In this document: piece by piece, positions 21,235 through 34,300 of the stretch
How the letters are laid out: the number at the start of each line of letters is the position of its first letter
Position numbering within the stretch: the first letter of the stretch is position 1
NCBI GenBank assembly: GCA_963556145.1
Contig: OY744467.1
Coordinates: forward strand, 2,604,001 to 2,668,000
DNA: 64,000 nt
Source: Hygrocybe punicea
Lineage: Eukaryota; Basidiomycota; Agaricomycetes; Agaricales; Hygrophoraceae
Reading direction: 5' to 3'
The notes under the pieces: generated by a model
Database searches by the model: none
The model's input: the letters and a program-made list of their open reading frames with translations, nothing else
What the model was told of the DNA's origin: nothing
Made by a program: the position numbers and the translations under genes

Positions 21235-23105
21235 CATTCCATGAGATCAGATACTTGACAATGGTCAAATTTGTGATGTTACTGCTCCATCCTCCCCAGT
21301 CACAAATCTGGTGTAATGGCCACCTATGTTCTGATGCCAAGTATTGGCAACCACCACACCTGAATGAGTGAGTCCCTTATGGATGAGGATCAATACCAAT
21401 ATCAATCAGGTTGTTACTGAACAGCTCAAGGAACTGTTCTGAGGCCTGCTCATTGTTGTCAACCCATCTGTTCTAGTGACAGACCATTGGCTGATTTGTA
21501 GTTGCAACATGATCCCCTGATGCAATCTTGTGAAAGATATAGCCCTGTTGAATCTGGGACTCAGCCAACCATTCAGCCAGAGCTCGAACTGGGCACAGAT
21601 AGAGAAATGCGCGGGTATGGGTGAACCCACGGGTTCTTCCACGGGTATAGCCACAGATACGGGTATGGGTACAGATTTCTGGACCCGCCAGCTTTATTTT
21701 AAGCCCTGGATCATCCAAAACGGTCAAGTATTGAGCTAGATATGCTCAAAATACTTTATTCTAGTATTTTGAGCATATCTAGCTCAATACTTGACCGTTT
21801 TGGACGATCCAGGGCTTAAAATGACGGGTAAAACCCGCGGGTTTTGTACCCATGGGTACAATGGGTGCGGGTACGGGTACAGCCAAAATTACCCACGGGT
21901 TACCCACGCTATTCACTAGGCACAGATTAGCTTCTGCCTCAGGTAGTGCATGGAGAGGGAAAGATGATTATTTCAGCACTTCCAAATAAAGACCATGCAA
22001 CTCACCTCCAAATTGGCTGGTCTTGCAAAATGGTAGGGTGAGTATGATACAAGAATTAGAGACCACTTCGATATCCTGTTCTTGGATCTTGAGGACCTCA
22101 TAAAAACTCAATAGACACAAGAATGCAATTGTATAAGCAGCTCACAGTAATCGCTGACTTCAACCACCACCCAATTCATGGAGTTGCTCTGGATTTGTTT
22201 TCTGTGTGCGAGAACCAGGAGCATAATCTTTGAGGGCCCAGACTTGTTCTTGGTGATTGAAATCATATAGCTTTGACTTTATACTCTGTCTCTGGTGAGT
22301 TTATCAAATCATTCTGGCCAAAAATACCATATACTGATGTGATTGCACATGCACTGGTTGATGTCTCTCCAGCCTGGACCTGATAATTTATTAAAAAATC
22401 AGTACCATTTGGCAGTAGAAAGAAGTGTTTACCTTTCTCCTGCATAAGCTTACCATATAACTGGACACCACATTGGACAGTGATGGATTTCCAATCCATC
22501 TCCCCATGTCATTCTCATGCCAAGGCAGTGTTCTGAGTCCATGTAGACGACCAAGGGCATATGTCATAGCTGCCCACATTTTTTGTGCATGCGAGTATGT
22601 GCCACGCTCACTTGAGGTTGGTTTCTTTGACCCATCAAGAAGAATCTCATCACACCTACGTTAACCCAATTGTGTTGTCAGTAAGTGAGTTTATGGCCCA
22701 AGGTGAACTTACTGATTCATGATCCATGCTGCAATGTACCATGGTGCATCTTTAGGTGGCTTTGGTGAGAAGAAGGGCTCATTCTCAACAATGAAGTGAT
22801 TTGCAAGCAAGAAGCCTCTGCACTATATGATGAGTCTAGAGGGAAGCATTATTCTGGTTGTCTTCACCCAAACAAAAGGGCAAATGCTGCTCCTCACTTC
22901 TGGTAGCCACTATCAGTACCCTCAGTTGCTCCCTTCAAAGCATGGAGAAGTGTATCCTGCAACTTGGACATATGAGCCTCTTCAGAATCAGAGGTTTCCT
23001 GCTCAAGTAAGGTCTCCTGCTCTCCTTCCAAGTCATCCGTTACATCCAAGTGATTGGGGGCATCCAGGACCCAGTGGACAGCAGCAACTCATTGGGCAGA
23101 CATGA
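21235..23105 (-). pseudogene. Tyrosine recombinase-like gene relic, interrupted by a MITE
   Basis: Minus-strand frames, taken together, follow a fungal tyrosine-recombinase-like family. The order is HMSKLQDTLLHALKGATEG near 22970, TYSHAQKMWAAMTYALGRLH, then NPSLSNVVSSYM, then LTLPFCKTSQFGG. After the MITE come CPVRALAEWLAESQIQQGY, SEQFLELFSNNLIDIGID, and GTHSFRCGGCQYL, which holds the HxxR catalytic pair. The last block is WGGWSSNITNLTIVKYLISW. TAG and TAA stops, frameshifts and the insertion at 21600-21918 show it is dead. The recombinase assignment rests on the HxxR box and remembered family resemblance. Confidence 0.6.
21600..21918. mobile_element. hAT-like foldback MITE with 8-bp target duplication
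   Basis: Ends TAGAGAAATGCGCGGGTA and, in reverse, TAGTGAATAGCGTGGGTA. GGCACAGA at 21592-21599 is repeated at 21919-21926. The centre is a long near-perfect palindrome containing GAGCTAGATATGCTCAAAAT. GGGTA/CCCGC arrays lie at both ends. It splits the recombinase relic just before its CPVRALAEW motif. Confidence 0.93.
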
Positions 23106-23414
23106 GAGTTTTAAAACAAGCAGTCTGACAGTGCCATGTGCAGCTGCTATTATATAATGATTATACAATCATATACAGCCTCAAATCCACATCATGCAGA
23201 TGGGTCCTCACAATTATTTTCACAAAGGAATTAATGCATAAATGTAGCTACAATACACAAAACAAACTAATATAAGAGCATGTGGTCATGTAGAGGGACC
23301 TTTATGTTGAGTCCCACTGGATACTGTAAGAGAGCGGGAAGGGCCTACACTCAATGCAGGGATTCCTGGGGCATGATATAAAGCCCGAGAGTGCATTTTT
23401 GATGCCCTTGTTAT

Positions 23415-23770
23415 AGTCTTCATTGGCGACCCTCGAAGGCACACAAGGCATCGCACTGGTGGGTAATGGAGGCTGTATGAACTTGTTGGTTCTGGCATGC
23501 CCCTTGCGCTTATATATGAATGCTTGAACAATCCAGGCCCTGATAATAAACCACATTGAGGGCATGGTGAACAGTCGAGAGGTGTGGTGTGAGGCATGCA
23601 GGGTGTCGTGCTGGTGGGTAATGGTAGCAATTCAAACTGGTTGGTTCTGGCATGCCCTTGGCATGTATATATGAATGCTTGAATGATCTGGGCCCCCAAT
23701 AATAAACCACATTGCAGGCATGGTGAACAGTTGAGAGGTGTGGTGCAAGGCAAGAAGGGGCTGGAAGGTA
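23415..23770. repeat. 153-bp tandem duplication
   Basis: ATGAATGCTTGAA at 23517 recurs at 23670 with matching flanks (TTGGTTCTGGCATGCCC before; AATAAACCACATTG and GTCGAGAGGTGTGG-type sequence after). Two imperfect copies are visible. The open frames across them are not recognised. Confidence 0.7.
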
Positions 23771-24734
23771 GAGGTCCAAACAATGAGAGGCACTGGAGGG
23801 CACAGTGGACAGTGAGAACAAGGGGGGGCCAGTGCATAGTAACTCACACATTTTGCTGGTGGTGCAGGACCATGTTTTTTTCACCTTGTAGGGCTTGCAG
23901 CTAAACTTTCACTGAAGGTGGAACATCAGCAACAAAGGATTTGGAGGAGGGAAACACAGTCATACATTTTTCATGGGTAAGAAAAACACGGTCCCTGCTG
24001 GACAGTGAGAAAAAGCCAGTCCTGGACAAATGCATGATGGTAATGTACCTTGCCATTGAGATGGTGATCAGCTCAGCTACTTAGTGGCTGGTTCTGGACC
24101 CAGGGTCACCTCAGAACCACATAACTTGCTAGCCCATTGCTGTTGTTTTGCTTCGAGTTCCAACCACTTTTTACCGCTTGCGCTCAATCCCTTCCTCACA
24201 TTCTTGCCCCAAACATCATGAAACAACTGTAAGGAATTATTCAGCTCACAATGGAACAGCAAGGGTATGTCTTTTTTGCAGGACATTACTCACTATTAAG
24301 GGAGCCGAGCACATTCTTGCACTTTTATTGCAGGCCCTTGATCCTGCTTGATATTGCAGCTTCATGGCCATAGTAATGTGCCTTCTTTGTTGAAAGTTGC
24401 TACCCATGCAACACATTTGCATTTGCATTTTTGAGAGAGAGAGAGAGATCCCCTCTCCTTATTTTTGTCTACAGTGCAACATTGGCTGTTACCCTTGTGC
24501 ACACATCGGGGACACTTTGCAGTTGCTGCTAGAGAGCTGCAGCTTGTTTGTACTGTCTTTTGGGGTCTTTTGGGGATGTAGCACAAAGCTTTGCAAAGGT
24601 TTGGGGGCAGATCTGTGCCAGAGATCTGGTCCCCAGGGTCTCTGTTTGGCTATTCACCATGTGGGCTCTGGGTTCGGAATGTGACACTTGGTCACAGTGA
24701 CTGGATAGTGGTTTCATTTGGTTGCAGCTGTACC
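23771..24734. other. Unassigned sequence
   Basis: Only short open frames are present on both strands, none recognised. A (GA)n run lies at 24431-24448. No repeat end or RNA gene was identified. Confidence 0.4.
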
Positions 24735-24921
24735 TCGCTCTCAAACTTAAGGCTTTACCTTAAGCTCACTATCTCCATCTTTAGTATAGACCTCCAGACT
24801 AACTCCACTCTGCTTTGTGCCTACTCAGTATGCTTAAGGAAGTAGATAACCTACTTCAAGAGTTCACACCTCCAATCCTCCAATCAACTCCACTCCATTC
24901 GGAGTTGTTTGCACAACTCTA
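24735..24921. repeat. Dispersed repeat, copy 2
   Basis: It matches 13253-13447: CTCAAACTTAAGGCTTTACC at the start, AAGAGTTCACACCTCCAATC inside, CACAACTCTA at the end. It is somewhat shorter than copy 1. Confidence 0.65.
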
Positions 24922-24934
24922 ACAGGGGGTCAGG

Positions 24935-25000
24935 TTTGTCTGGATTTGTAATATATTAAGGATACAGACTCAGAGGGTCATGGACCCTCTAAACCACAAG
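24935..25000 (-). mobile_element. LTR end fragment
   Basis: ACTCAGAGGGTCATGGACCCTCTAAAC resembles the terminal hairpin of the Ty3 LTR (CAGAGGGTCGAGGACCCTCTACA at 7066-7089) with the central CG lost. Only this short stretch is recognisable. Confidence 0.4.
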
Positions 25001-25168
25001 AAACAAATCCTCAATACTCTTGCTCCAGGACAGGATATCACTGGTGTTCACTCACCTTCTGATGAAGATTAGTGGCAGAGTGCTAACTCTAGTCTAGGGG
25101 AAGACAAAGATGAAGACAGCAATGGTAGCAATGATGGTGATGACATTGTTGGTTGCCACAGGTAACAA

Positions 25169-25551
25169 CACAGGGTGCATGGTAGCATACTGTGTAATGA
25201 AGTATGTTGAATTTATTGGACAAGTATACTGAATATTGTTATCATATTGTTGCACACAGTATTCAAATAGTATTCAAAATGATGATACAATATTTTGAGA
25301 CCAAGTAAATTACTAGTATTGAATGACACTTTTAGAATACTGCTTGAATAACAAGACATTTACTGAAATTATTGAAGTAGTATTGTAAAATTGCCATTCA
25401 ATACTGGTAATGTACTTTGTTTCAAAATATTGAATCATCATTTTTAATACTCTTTGAATACTGTGTGCAACAATATGATAACAATATTTAGTATACTTGT
25501 CCAATAAATTCAACATACTGCATTATACAGTATACTACCATGCACCCTGTG
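25169..25551. mobile_element. Foldback MITE
   Basis: Termini CACAGGGTGCATGGTAG and their complement at 25537-25551 close a 383-bp AT-rich palindrome. The arms contain TATTGTTATCATATTGTTGC and TTCAATACT(A/G)G. No target duplication was found. Non-coding. Confidence 0.75.
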
Positions 25552-25588
25552 CAAGGATGCTACAAAGGTCCTAACTCCTCCACTGACA

Positions 25589-26780
25589 GTGTTGAAGAAA
25601 CACAAATGCAAGGCTGAGAATGGTGAGAGACATTCTTGCCCTGAATTGGACATATGTGCTCACTTTGATTCAGCTCCTATTACTGAAACCAGTGGCAAGA
25701 AGATCACATACAGTCTCTCTATCACCCCTGCTTCTGAAATGAGCCAACCTATTAGTAAACAAGTTTTAAAGAACCACACTGTCCTTCTGTCCATTGACAA
25801 GCCCTGAAACACCATGAATTCTCAAATGCTGGTCAAGATTTCAGCTGCACATGACCCAAAAGTCCTTGCAATATGTCTACTCAAGATCCAACCATCAATA
25901 TATCTATAATTGACAAACTGGAAAGTGATGAGAAAGAGAAAGAGAATCAAGTAGAGAAGGAAAATTCAGACAAGAGAAAGGTAAAAAAGGTGATCTAATT
26001 GTCTCTACAGCTTCCCACACCTCATCTGTCAAATTCTCAGGAGAAGAAAGACTTGGTTACTCTTGCTGGAAATGTGAACAGGAACACCCACATCCAGGCA
26101 TTGCTTGAAGAGTGGAAATGCCCCAAGCCAGACACTTTGTGTATTGGAACATATTGCTATGTGGACCCTGACACAGGTGTGCATATAGTTCTAAACCACA
26201 AGCAATTTGATTGTTGGGCTTCAGCTATAGTATATATTTTGCATCCCCAATATACTGAAGCTGATATCAGCAATTACAGCTGAAAGGTGAAAAACATGCA
26301 ACCTCCTACAAACCCTCAAACCACAAACCCTTTGATATTACACACACCTGCTCTCTGATGCTCCAATGTTGCCAAGAAGCACAAAATGCCAAATCTGGCC
26401 CCACAGCTCCAGTTTTCAACTTCACAATTGGTAGTGAAGTCTTGGAGATGTTCCATCTGCCTATGCCTCAGCTGGTAACCCCCACACCTCAGCCAGCAGT
26501 TATTGCACCCCTGCTGGCAAGTCCTGCAGCACTGGCTGTCACTCAGGCTTACAACCTCAACTGTCCAACTCTTCTTCACCCATCTTGTTTGCCTGGCACG
26601 GATATGCTGATTGCACAATTCTGTGCTCATTACAACCTTGGTAATAATGTCCTTGAAAAACTCTGTGAAAATTTCTACCTTGAGGCTCATGTTTCATGTT
26701 TTATGACCATTTTGGAACTGAAGGAGATGAATTTCTAGTTAGGTGAGATTGCAGCAATGAGAGATGCTGTTGAGACTTGG
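25589..26780 (+). pseudogene. Relic resembling the intact gene at 50413-52076
   Basis: Plus-strand frames contain CPKPDTLCIGTYCYVDPDTG and KQFDCWASAIVYI. Later come IAQFCAHYNLGNNVLEKLCE, then FMTILELKEMNF, a stop, and LGEIAAMRDAVETWSVL. This gives a Cys-rich middle and a C-terminal helical block ending in a SAM-like KEMxFxLGEIAAxRDAVExW pattern. Layout, and the neighbouring Tc1-like transposase relic, parallel the intact pair at 35942-37133 and 50413-52076. Stops and frameshifts make it dead. Confidence 0.45.
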
Positions 26781-26886
26781 TCAGTTCTGATGGCTGGTTG
26801 ATCAACTCATACTTTCCTTGCTGTTCTCATTTTGTTGTTCCTGTTTTGTTCTTGTTTCATGCATTGTTCTCATAATTGTTCAAACA

Positions 26887-27560
26887 TCATTGTGGTTCAT
26901 ATGTTACACCAAAAGTAGCCAGCATGTATAAAATATTCCTCAGCATCTTCAAGTGTGATAATATCCACAACCTTGTACATATCATATAAGATTCCATCAC
27001 CTTCTGTAGCACTGTAGTAATCTTCATAATGATGAATCCAATGCTTGATTTGGAGAACACCTCTTCAATGGGGTTGAGGTGTGGTGAGTAGGGTGGAAGG
27101 TATTCAATACAGACACCTGAAACAATGGAAAGGTAGTACTGCAAACTATCCAACTGTAGATAACTTACTGAAGCAATCTACCAGCTCAAAAATCTCATCT
27201 CTGTGGTGTATCTTGGCATTATCCATCACCAGGACACTGAGAGGCCCTGGTGCTAGTGTTGGCAGAGGAATAGGGACAGGGACAGCTGGGATATGAATCC
27301 AGGGAAGCAGATAAGGCTCATTGATGGTATAGGGAGGAAGATCCTCCAGTTCAGCCATTATAGTGTAAAGTACAGTTGGCTGGTGGTTGCTGGTCTCAAA
27401 AAAAAGGTTACAAAAAAAAAAGTTGATTTGGTCATCCATTTCTGAATCAGCTGTAATGGATATCAAGTGTCTACATGCCATTGGAGACAACACCATCAGT
27501 GGCACAGGAGTGATCAACTTGGCTACACCCTATATAATCCTGGACACCTGCCCCTACCCC
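26887..27560 (-). pseudogene. Tc1/IS630-like DDE transposase relic
   Basis: The minus strand reads SVLVMDNAKIHHRDEIFEL, the second catalytic Asp block. After a stretch out of frame follows EYLPPYSPHLNPIEEVFSK, the block carrying the catalytic Glu. Further downstream is ILYMLATFGV. The N-terminal and first-Asp regions are too decayed to place, although low-quality minus frames extend to about 28230. It lies convergent to the relic at 25589-26780. Confidence 0.7.
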
Positions 27561-29386
27561 TTCCTTACCCCCAATGCCCAGACTTAGGACCTATTTCAAG
27601 ATCAGGTATGTTGTCTTTGCTCTCCATCTGCCATCCTTCATCATCATCACCATCCCAATCCCAGGCCATGACCTCAGCAATGCCATGTTTTGCATTGCTT
27701 TTTCACCAAACACATCAATGCCCCATGAATTGCATACATCATTGTTGAGAGTTATGTGGTTCATGATACAATTAACAAATCCAGCAGAGTAAGATGCCTT
27801 GCCAGTATGACCGATATGGCTCTGAAAGTCCAATGGCAGCCATATTGTCACATCAGACTTGATGGCTTGGACTTCAAGGTAAAACTTGGAGCAAGGCACA
27901 TGTTGACACTGCACTAGAATGATGGAATAAGAAATTCAACCATCCAGTGGACTGAGGAGTGCTATGTACAACTTTGAGTTTGATTGACCCCATTTTTCTG
28001 CTGACAAACATGCTCATGCAATGGTTGATAGGTTGGTTGCAGGCACGGTAATGTGGCAAGACCAATGAAAGATTAATGGACAGCTGAAAATGTTTGAGCC
28101 CTCTGCACTGGTGAAAAGGGCATGGGAAGACAGGGAAAATGCTTGTATTATGACATTGTATTTTACAAAAAAACCAATCTTTCATTAGCTGTCTAGTGAC
28201 ATTGTGAGCGTGGGCAATGCCAGACAACAAGCTGCAAGGCTCAAAATTATTAAATTTCCTAATTTGGAAGTTTATACCGGCTAAAAATGGCTAGCCATGG
28301 CTACACCACCGTTGTGCTCACAATGTCCCTGAGACCTAGAAAGGGCAGCATCAGAAATAGATAAGATTTAATTCAGTTTCATATTAGATCCTATCTAAAC
28401 TTGGTAATGGGGGTAACTGATATGAAAATTGAATAGAATTCATCATTGGTACAAGTCAGCTTCTTTTTATTTAAATTTCTATGGAAACTGGCCACAATAC
28501 AGCCTAGTTCATGGCACTGGGCCAATTACAGACCTCAAGGATGGAAACCGACATCAAATCAGTGCTGGGCAAAGACTTTGCAGCGATTTCCGAGCGTGAG
28601 GATCCCTTATTCAAACCCCGCCCAACTTCTGAGCTCGAATTCAAACATCAACCTCCTTCTCAACCGCAACCTCACGAACCCGCTTCGTCAACCACAACCT
28701 CCCTGTCCCCTCCACCATGTCTACACCTAGAGCAACAGACTCAAGGTCACCTCTTCTGCATTCCCACTCCTTCTGCAATTCACTGACCCTCCCTCTTCTA
28801 AGTGTGGCAAGACGATGCAGTCCACCTTGTTTTGTTGTGGGGTGGCAGTGGGTAGTGACTGCAGCAGGCAACATCAGGAAAAACACTATAGCTCTGAGAC
28901 ACTCTTGGAGTGTGTCAGAGTGTGTTAGAGTGTGTCAGAGTGCTCAGAGCACCAGAGTTCTCAGAGTGACCTAGAACGGTCTGAAAGCACAGTGGCTGGC
29001 TATTTTGCATTGAGAGTGTTCTGGGACACTCTGAGGTACTCTGAGGAAGGTCCTCAGAGTGTCATAAAGAGCTCTTAGACGTATATGTTTTGATTTATTG
29101 CTGTTCTACAGTGCTCTGAATTGCTCTGGTTATGTTCAAAATACTCCAAATAGCATTAAAAATATACATAAATGAGCGATAATAGCTGGTGTGAAATGCA
29201 AAAGAAATGCAAAAGAAATGCAAAAGAAACACAAATGGGCCATTCAAGTTGACAGTAAAATGGAAATGGAGATGTAGATGTAGAGGGGTGGTGAATAGAC
29301 TGACAAGGTTATGAAATTGAGCCTGTAGCTGTAAAAGTCAATCAGACATCGATAGTTTATACAAAGAACAATAACTTGTATAGCGT
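27561..29386. other. Unassigned sequence with short repeats
   Basis: Short frames on both strands are not recognised. CTCAGAGTG/CAGAGTGTGTCAGAGTG repeats fill about 28890-29070. A tandem ATGCAAAAGAA (about four units) lies at 29190-29232. The minus-strand frame at 27874-28230 may be a decayed N-terminal part of the transposase relic. Confidence 0.4.
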
Positions 29387-31289
29387 CTACCTTGCAGACT
29401 GCTCCAGCTGGTCAAAGTCAACATCCATCAAGTCCATGTTTTCAATGGCATCATCGAGAATTGGAGCATTCTTGACATTGTTCCTAAAAGAGTATGGTCA
29501 GATCTATATGATTTTATAGTAAGAAACATACATTATAGTAAGAAACAAAGACGATTGCTTCTTTGCAGTCCAGGTCGCTGACTTTGCCTTCAATGTATTC
29601 CATGTTGAACGATGATGAGCATATCTATAAAAAGGGAGATATTAGACATGGACATAATGTCTATAAAATAAATCACCTTAAGCTTGCTGCTTCATGGCTG
29701 AATTGCACATTGAGGTGTGACCCGCTTGCCCACTCCATCAGTGCATTTTCAATCTGCCAACAGATGAAAATGTATTTGAGCACAGCATAAGTGAAGGAGA
29801 CACACTGCAGTTACTACTAGGATAATGATTTCCTCATGGATCTTCTTCAGCTCCATCATTTTTCGGTAAGCTTGAATGTTGGCCTTGCCCTTTCCAAACC
29901 ACTGATTCCTGATCATGTCACTGATGATTGCATGACTGAATGGCTCATTGTTGACAACCGTACGTTTCTGTTTCAACAATTCTAGGTTAGTATCGTATAG
30001 CGGGTTATAGATACCCGGGCCATATACCATAACATCAACTTCACCGTGTGCAAACTTGCATCCCTGTAAAAGCCAATGTGCTGCCTCCTCTATATCCGCC
30101 TTCGACATCTGGCCAGGAATTCCAAAGTAGCCTGCAATACCAGCCTTCGCTTTTGCCTTCAGATCGCCACATAGACCGGTGATCGCATAACCCACCTAAG
30201 ATAAGATCAGCTCCATATAATAGCAGAAAACGACAAAATAAACTCAAACATATTCCATAAGATTATCTTGAAGATCATTGTTATTCTGCACCCTGTCTAG
30301 AGTACTTTGAAAACTATCACTGTCCTTTGTGGTGTACTGAATGGACTCCAAGACAAACTTATCCTTATCATTGGGAAATGCATCAGACAATGCAATGCGC
30401 TCCCTTGTGGTAGATTTGCTTGCAGTAGCCAGACGAAAACTCCTAGGAGTAAAGTCATTCTTACTGAGCTTATCTCGTCATCCTGACATGGTCGATGTAA
30501 TGGATCCTGCAGCAACGGATGCAGAGCAACGAGTAGATTGCTTGCTCCTTTTAGTTGGCTTGATCCCGTCTTCATCCTGGATACTAATCTGTAACTTATT
30601 ATCAGCTAGGCACCACTAATAATGAGGGGAAAAAAGTGCACACCCCATTTCCCAAATCATCATCCTTTGGACCATCATCTAAGTCATCCTCATTAGGTAT
30701 ATTGTCATCAAGATGATCCTGGTCGCCTGTAAGCAGATTAAGTGAGCATCACAATTTGCTGTAGTGGTTAGTATAACAACTCACTATCATCACCATTGTC
30801 CATCTCTGGGACATCATTGAATATTGCATCCAGATCTTCTTCATCTTCATCTAAGATTACAGTCCTTTTACGTCTTTTGGAGGTGTTGTTGTTGCCATTG
30901 GAGGAATCGTCGGTGTTATCAGCCTCCTCGGCCACCATCATCTCAGCGTTACATTTACGAACAACTGCAGTGGTGGCCAATTAAAATAAAGTCTGAAATT
31001 AATATGGCTTACGTTCATCCTGCTGCTCCTGCAATGCGGCTGCTCTGTGGGCTTTTCTCTTGGCAGAAAGCTCCATCAATAGCTTCTCTTCAGCAGCAGA
31101 CAGACCACCAGTGGATAAGGAAGCAGGAGGTTCAATCTCAGAGCCACCTTGATTACCTTTGCTTTTGGGCTTTGATTTTGAACGAGTCTTTGAGGTGGGA
31201 GCTGAGGCTGTCACTGAGCTGGGCTTCTTCCCATTGGTTGAAGATGACCCCTTGGAAGTCCTAGAGGAGGTGCCACGTTTCTTTGCCAT
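29387..31289 (-). CDS. DUF6532-like protein gene, 8 exons, one in-frame TGA
   Basis: Exons on the minus strand are 31289-31013, 30964-30785, 30726-30644, 30588-30250, 30195-29818, 29753-29677, 29624-29532 and 29483-29387. All borders are GT-AG and the reading frame is kept throughout, giving 507 codons. The N-terminus is Ser/Lys-rich and low-complexity, followed by an acidic stretch. The C-terminal half has TPRSFRLA, RERIALSDAFPND, NEPFSHAIISDMIRNQWFG and ENALMEWASGSHLNVQFS, the pattern I associate with fungal DUF6532 proteins (function unknown). The only fault is TGA at 30478-30480 (plus-strand TCA), where CGA would fit. It is head-to-tail with the dioxygenase gene upstream, 103 bp apart. 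Confidence 0.65.
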
Positions 31290-31392
31290 GACAAGATACA
31301 AAGGAAGATGGTGGTGGAAAGAGCAAACAATTAATATCAACGATTACGTGGCATATATAAACAAACAAACAAGTCTCTGTTAGCACTATATT

Positions 31393-34300
31393 CTATGACA
31401 TGTATCCATGGCCCATCCAACCATTCCTATCCTCAGCCCACATCTTCCCAGCATGATCAGAATGTAGAACAATAGATGCTCTAATACCCATATAGTGGAG
31501 ATTAAAGTGAGTAATCCTACCAGAGGGGAAAAGTGCCATGTCTCCATTTCACAAACGTAACACTAAGCCTGGCTTCAGCAAGCACAGCTCTCCACCTACA
31601 TGTTCACCTATGACAAGAACTAGGCATGCGCGTAGGTCCTTGACGTCATGGTGGCAGCATGTGACAACATTGATATTGAGAACAAACCCACCAAATGGAT
31701 GAACAGGCGAAGCCACCTTCCCTGGGAGAACATCAGCAAATATGGCCAAGTCTTCATAAACATCAGGAAGCCATTCAAGTAACTGAAATAATTACATTAG
31801 CATATATCAATAACATAAAACAATGTAAACCTGGCATGTACCTTTTCTTCAACCCACAGGAAGAACTCCTCAAACAAATTGCAAAGGTTCTCATACTCCC
31901 TGGTGTGTTCCGTGAGTTCATTTGAAACACGTGGGACTAGTTGATAATAGTTGGTCTTAGAGCATCCTTTGCGTCTAAGGAAGTGAGGATGCACATCAGG
32001 CAGAGCACCTTCTCCCTAGTTGGAGGTGTTAGTTCCTTTATATAATTGGGGCCCTGCAAAACAGGTACTACTCACTCACGTTCCGTTCCGCATGTACATG
32101 TCACAGTGGATCACCGGAAATTTGTGCCCTTTTGGAGTGGCAGAACTATCGGTATAAATGAGAGAAGAGCCACTTTCAACTAATAAAGTGTTTCGTATGT
32201 TGTGTTCCAATGAGGAACACATCTGCAGCGGCATATCTCCCCAGACAAAAACATTTACTGAGCCATCCGAGCAATTAAGTTGGACCTCTTTCCTGTAAGG
32301 AAATGTACATTAGTTAGTAGACTGGGAATTCTCAAGAACACACAGACTGATCAAAAATTTTCTCATCCATAACCACATAACTACCTTCCTTCTTTATGCC
32401 GTTGTCATCATAGAGCTCTGATACCTAACAAAAGAACATCAAATATGCAGCTCTAATATCAGATTCAAAACACCATACCATGCAGGCAAAGTCAATACTG
32501 TCCGACAGCACGCGTGCACGGCTTGCATAAGCCCTTTGCATATCTGTCCATTCACTCCTCTCATCATCATCACATGGATAAAGTATCTTCCTATTCTGCT
32601 CAGCATCTATATCAAATCAGGTGTCAAGTACCATGTAGTCCTGCCGTTTGCGATCGGGAAACCGAAATGTATCAGTAGGAGGAGGGGCTGGCATGTCATT
32701 GTCGCTGTCAAGCGGCCTGTCATGCTGCAGTTGAGCATTGTCACAATTCTGGATATCACTGTCACTCCCAGATTCTGAGAATGGTGATGGCGGATGCGTG
32801 GACATATCAGAACAGCTTGATGATGCATGGGACATGAGAAGATTCTGATTGATAACATGAAGGGACACAGGGTCATCTGCTGGTTCCAGAGGCTCCAGGC
32901 ACTCTGCCCAGATCGGCCGGTTTCTAGTCAATGACACAAAAGAACTGGTGACCTTAATATACAAATCGCAATAAAAATGAAGCACTTACTTCCTTCTAAT
33001 GCTGTCAAAAAATTTGTCTGAATCGTCCAAGTTGCCACAGTCTATGTCTCCAGTTAAACCTAAGTCCTTGAGAAGTGAATGGGAGAACATGGTCGACATC
33101 ATCAAGGGAATCTGACGACGTAGGTAGTCAATCAACGGAATCAGGCGACCGATTATATCCTGTCCCATGTCCATATCTAAGATAACAGTTAGAGCAAGAA
33201 TCACTGAGATCAAGAAGACTCACCTGGGTTAGGCCAGCGAAGTGCGTTACATACAGCTGAAATCTCATCAACATTCATACAGTCAATCTGAACTCGTTTT
33301 TTTTGGCTGCTATAACCATCAGCAAGTAGATAGTTCCTATAATATGATGTTAGAGACCAACAACAGTGAGATAGATAGGGTGTGCCTCATACCTGCCCCG
33401 GCGATCAAGGCATATTTCATGCCGTTTCCGACCCATTTCCGAAATGTAGATGGCTGAAATGCACCATCCATGCCAGCTATGCAGTCACGAAAGACAGCAT
33501 CCACTGATTTTAGGCCATTTATCTGCATAATGCTGCCGAAATTCCTTTGAGAACGGTAAAAGATAGCAACAGGATGTACCTGTCTGCCTTTGCCGCCAGC
33601 TGCAGCATATTAATCATTGTCACAAATTCTAACCCTGCAGCCATTTCAAGGCTCCGTTTGCATCAAACCACAAGTGACTGCAAGGAGTTTGTCATGAAAG
33701 CACTGTTCTTGTTGATCCATTTCTGCCCCTTCACCATCGTCTTCATCGACTCAATCCACCTTTGGGTTAGTGGATGCAAAATATTGCTCAAAGCACCTTG
33801 TGCTAAGTTTGAGACAGCCTCAGCAGCCCGCTCTCCTATGGCGCAAGCAGGCTCATCCATAACCTCCCAACCTTCACCTTCACTTTCGTCAGCCTTGGCC
33901 TGGTTTTTCTTCCCTTTCCTTGGTTTTGCCTTTTTCCTATGCTTCACACCTCCGCATTTGCAATGGCCTGCTGCAGCCATGCCCACCCCACTGTAAGGAT
34001 CCAGGTCCCACCAGTCCCCAACTCATTTCGACCGTTGTAGTGCAGATCATTCCGATTGGTTTTGTGATGCAGGTAAGATGGCTTCAACATCATTTGGGTT
34101 CGAGTTCACGACGTTCGCATTCGCGTTCAAGTTCATGAGATTAGCAATGTCCCCGCTGAGTCTCACAGGGTTGGCATCAAGGTTTCTGGGGAAGGAAGTG
34201 TTTGGCTGGTGCCAGTTCAAGTCAAGAAGGAATGACTCAGTTGAATGAATGTACGCACCATATCTCCAGCAGTTTGGGCCTGAGCCCCATGATCAATGTC

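Noticed and set aside
23286..23904. Cys/His/Pro-rich frames over the 153-bp duplication
   Set aside because: No family was recognised, frames overlap on both strands, and their content follows the duplication.
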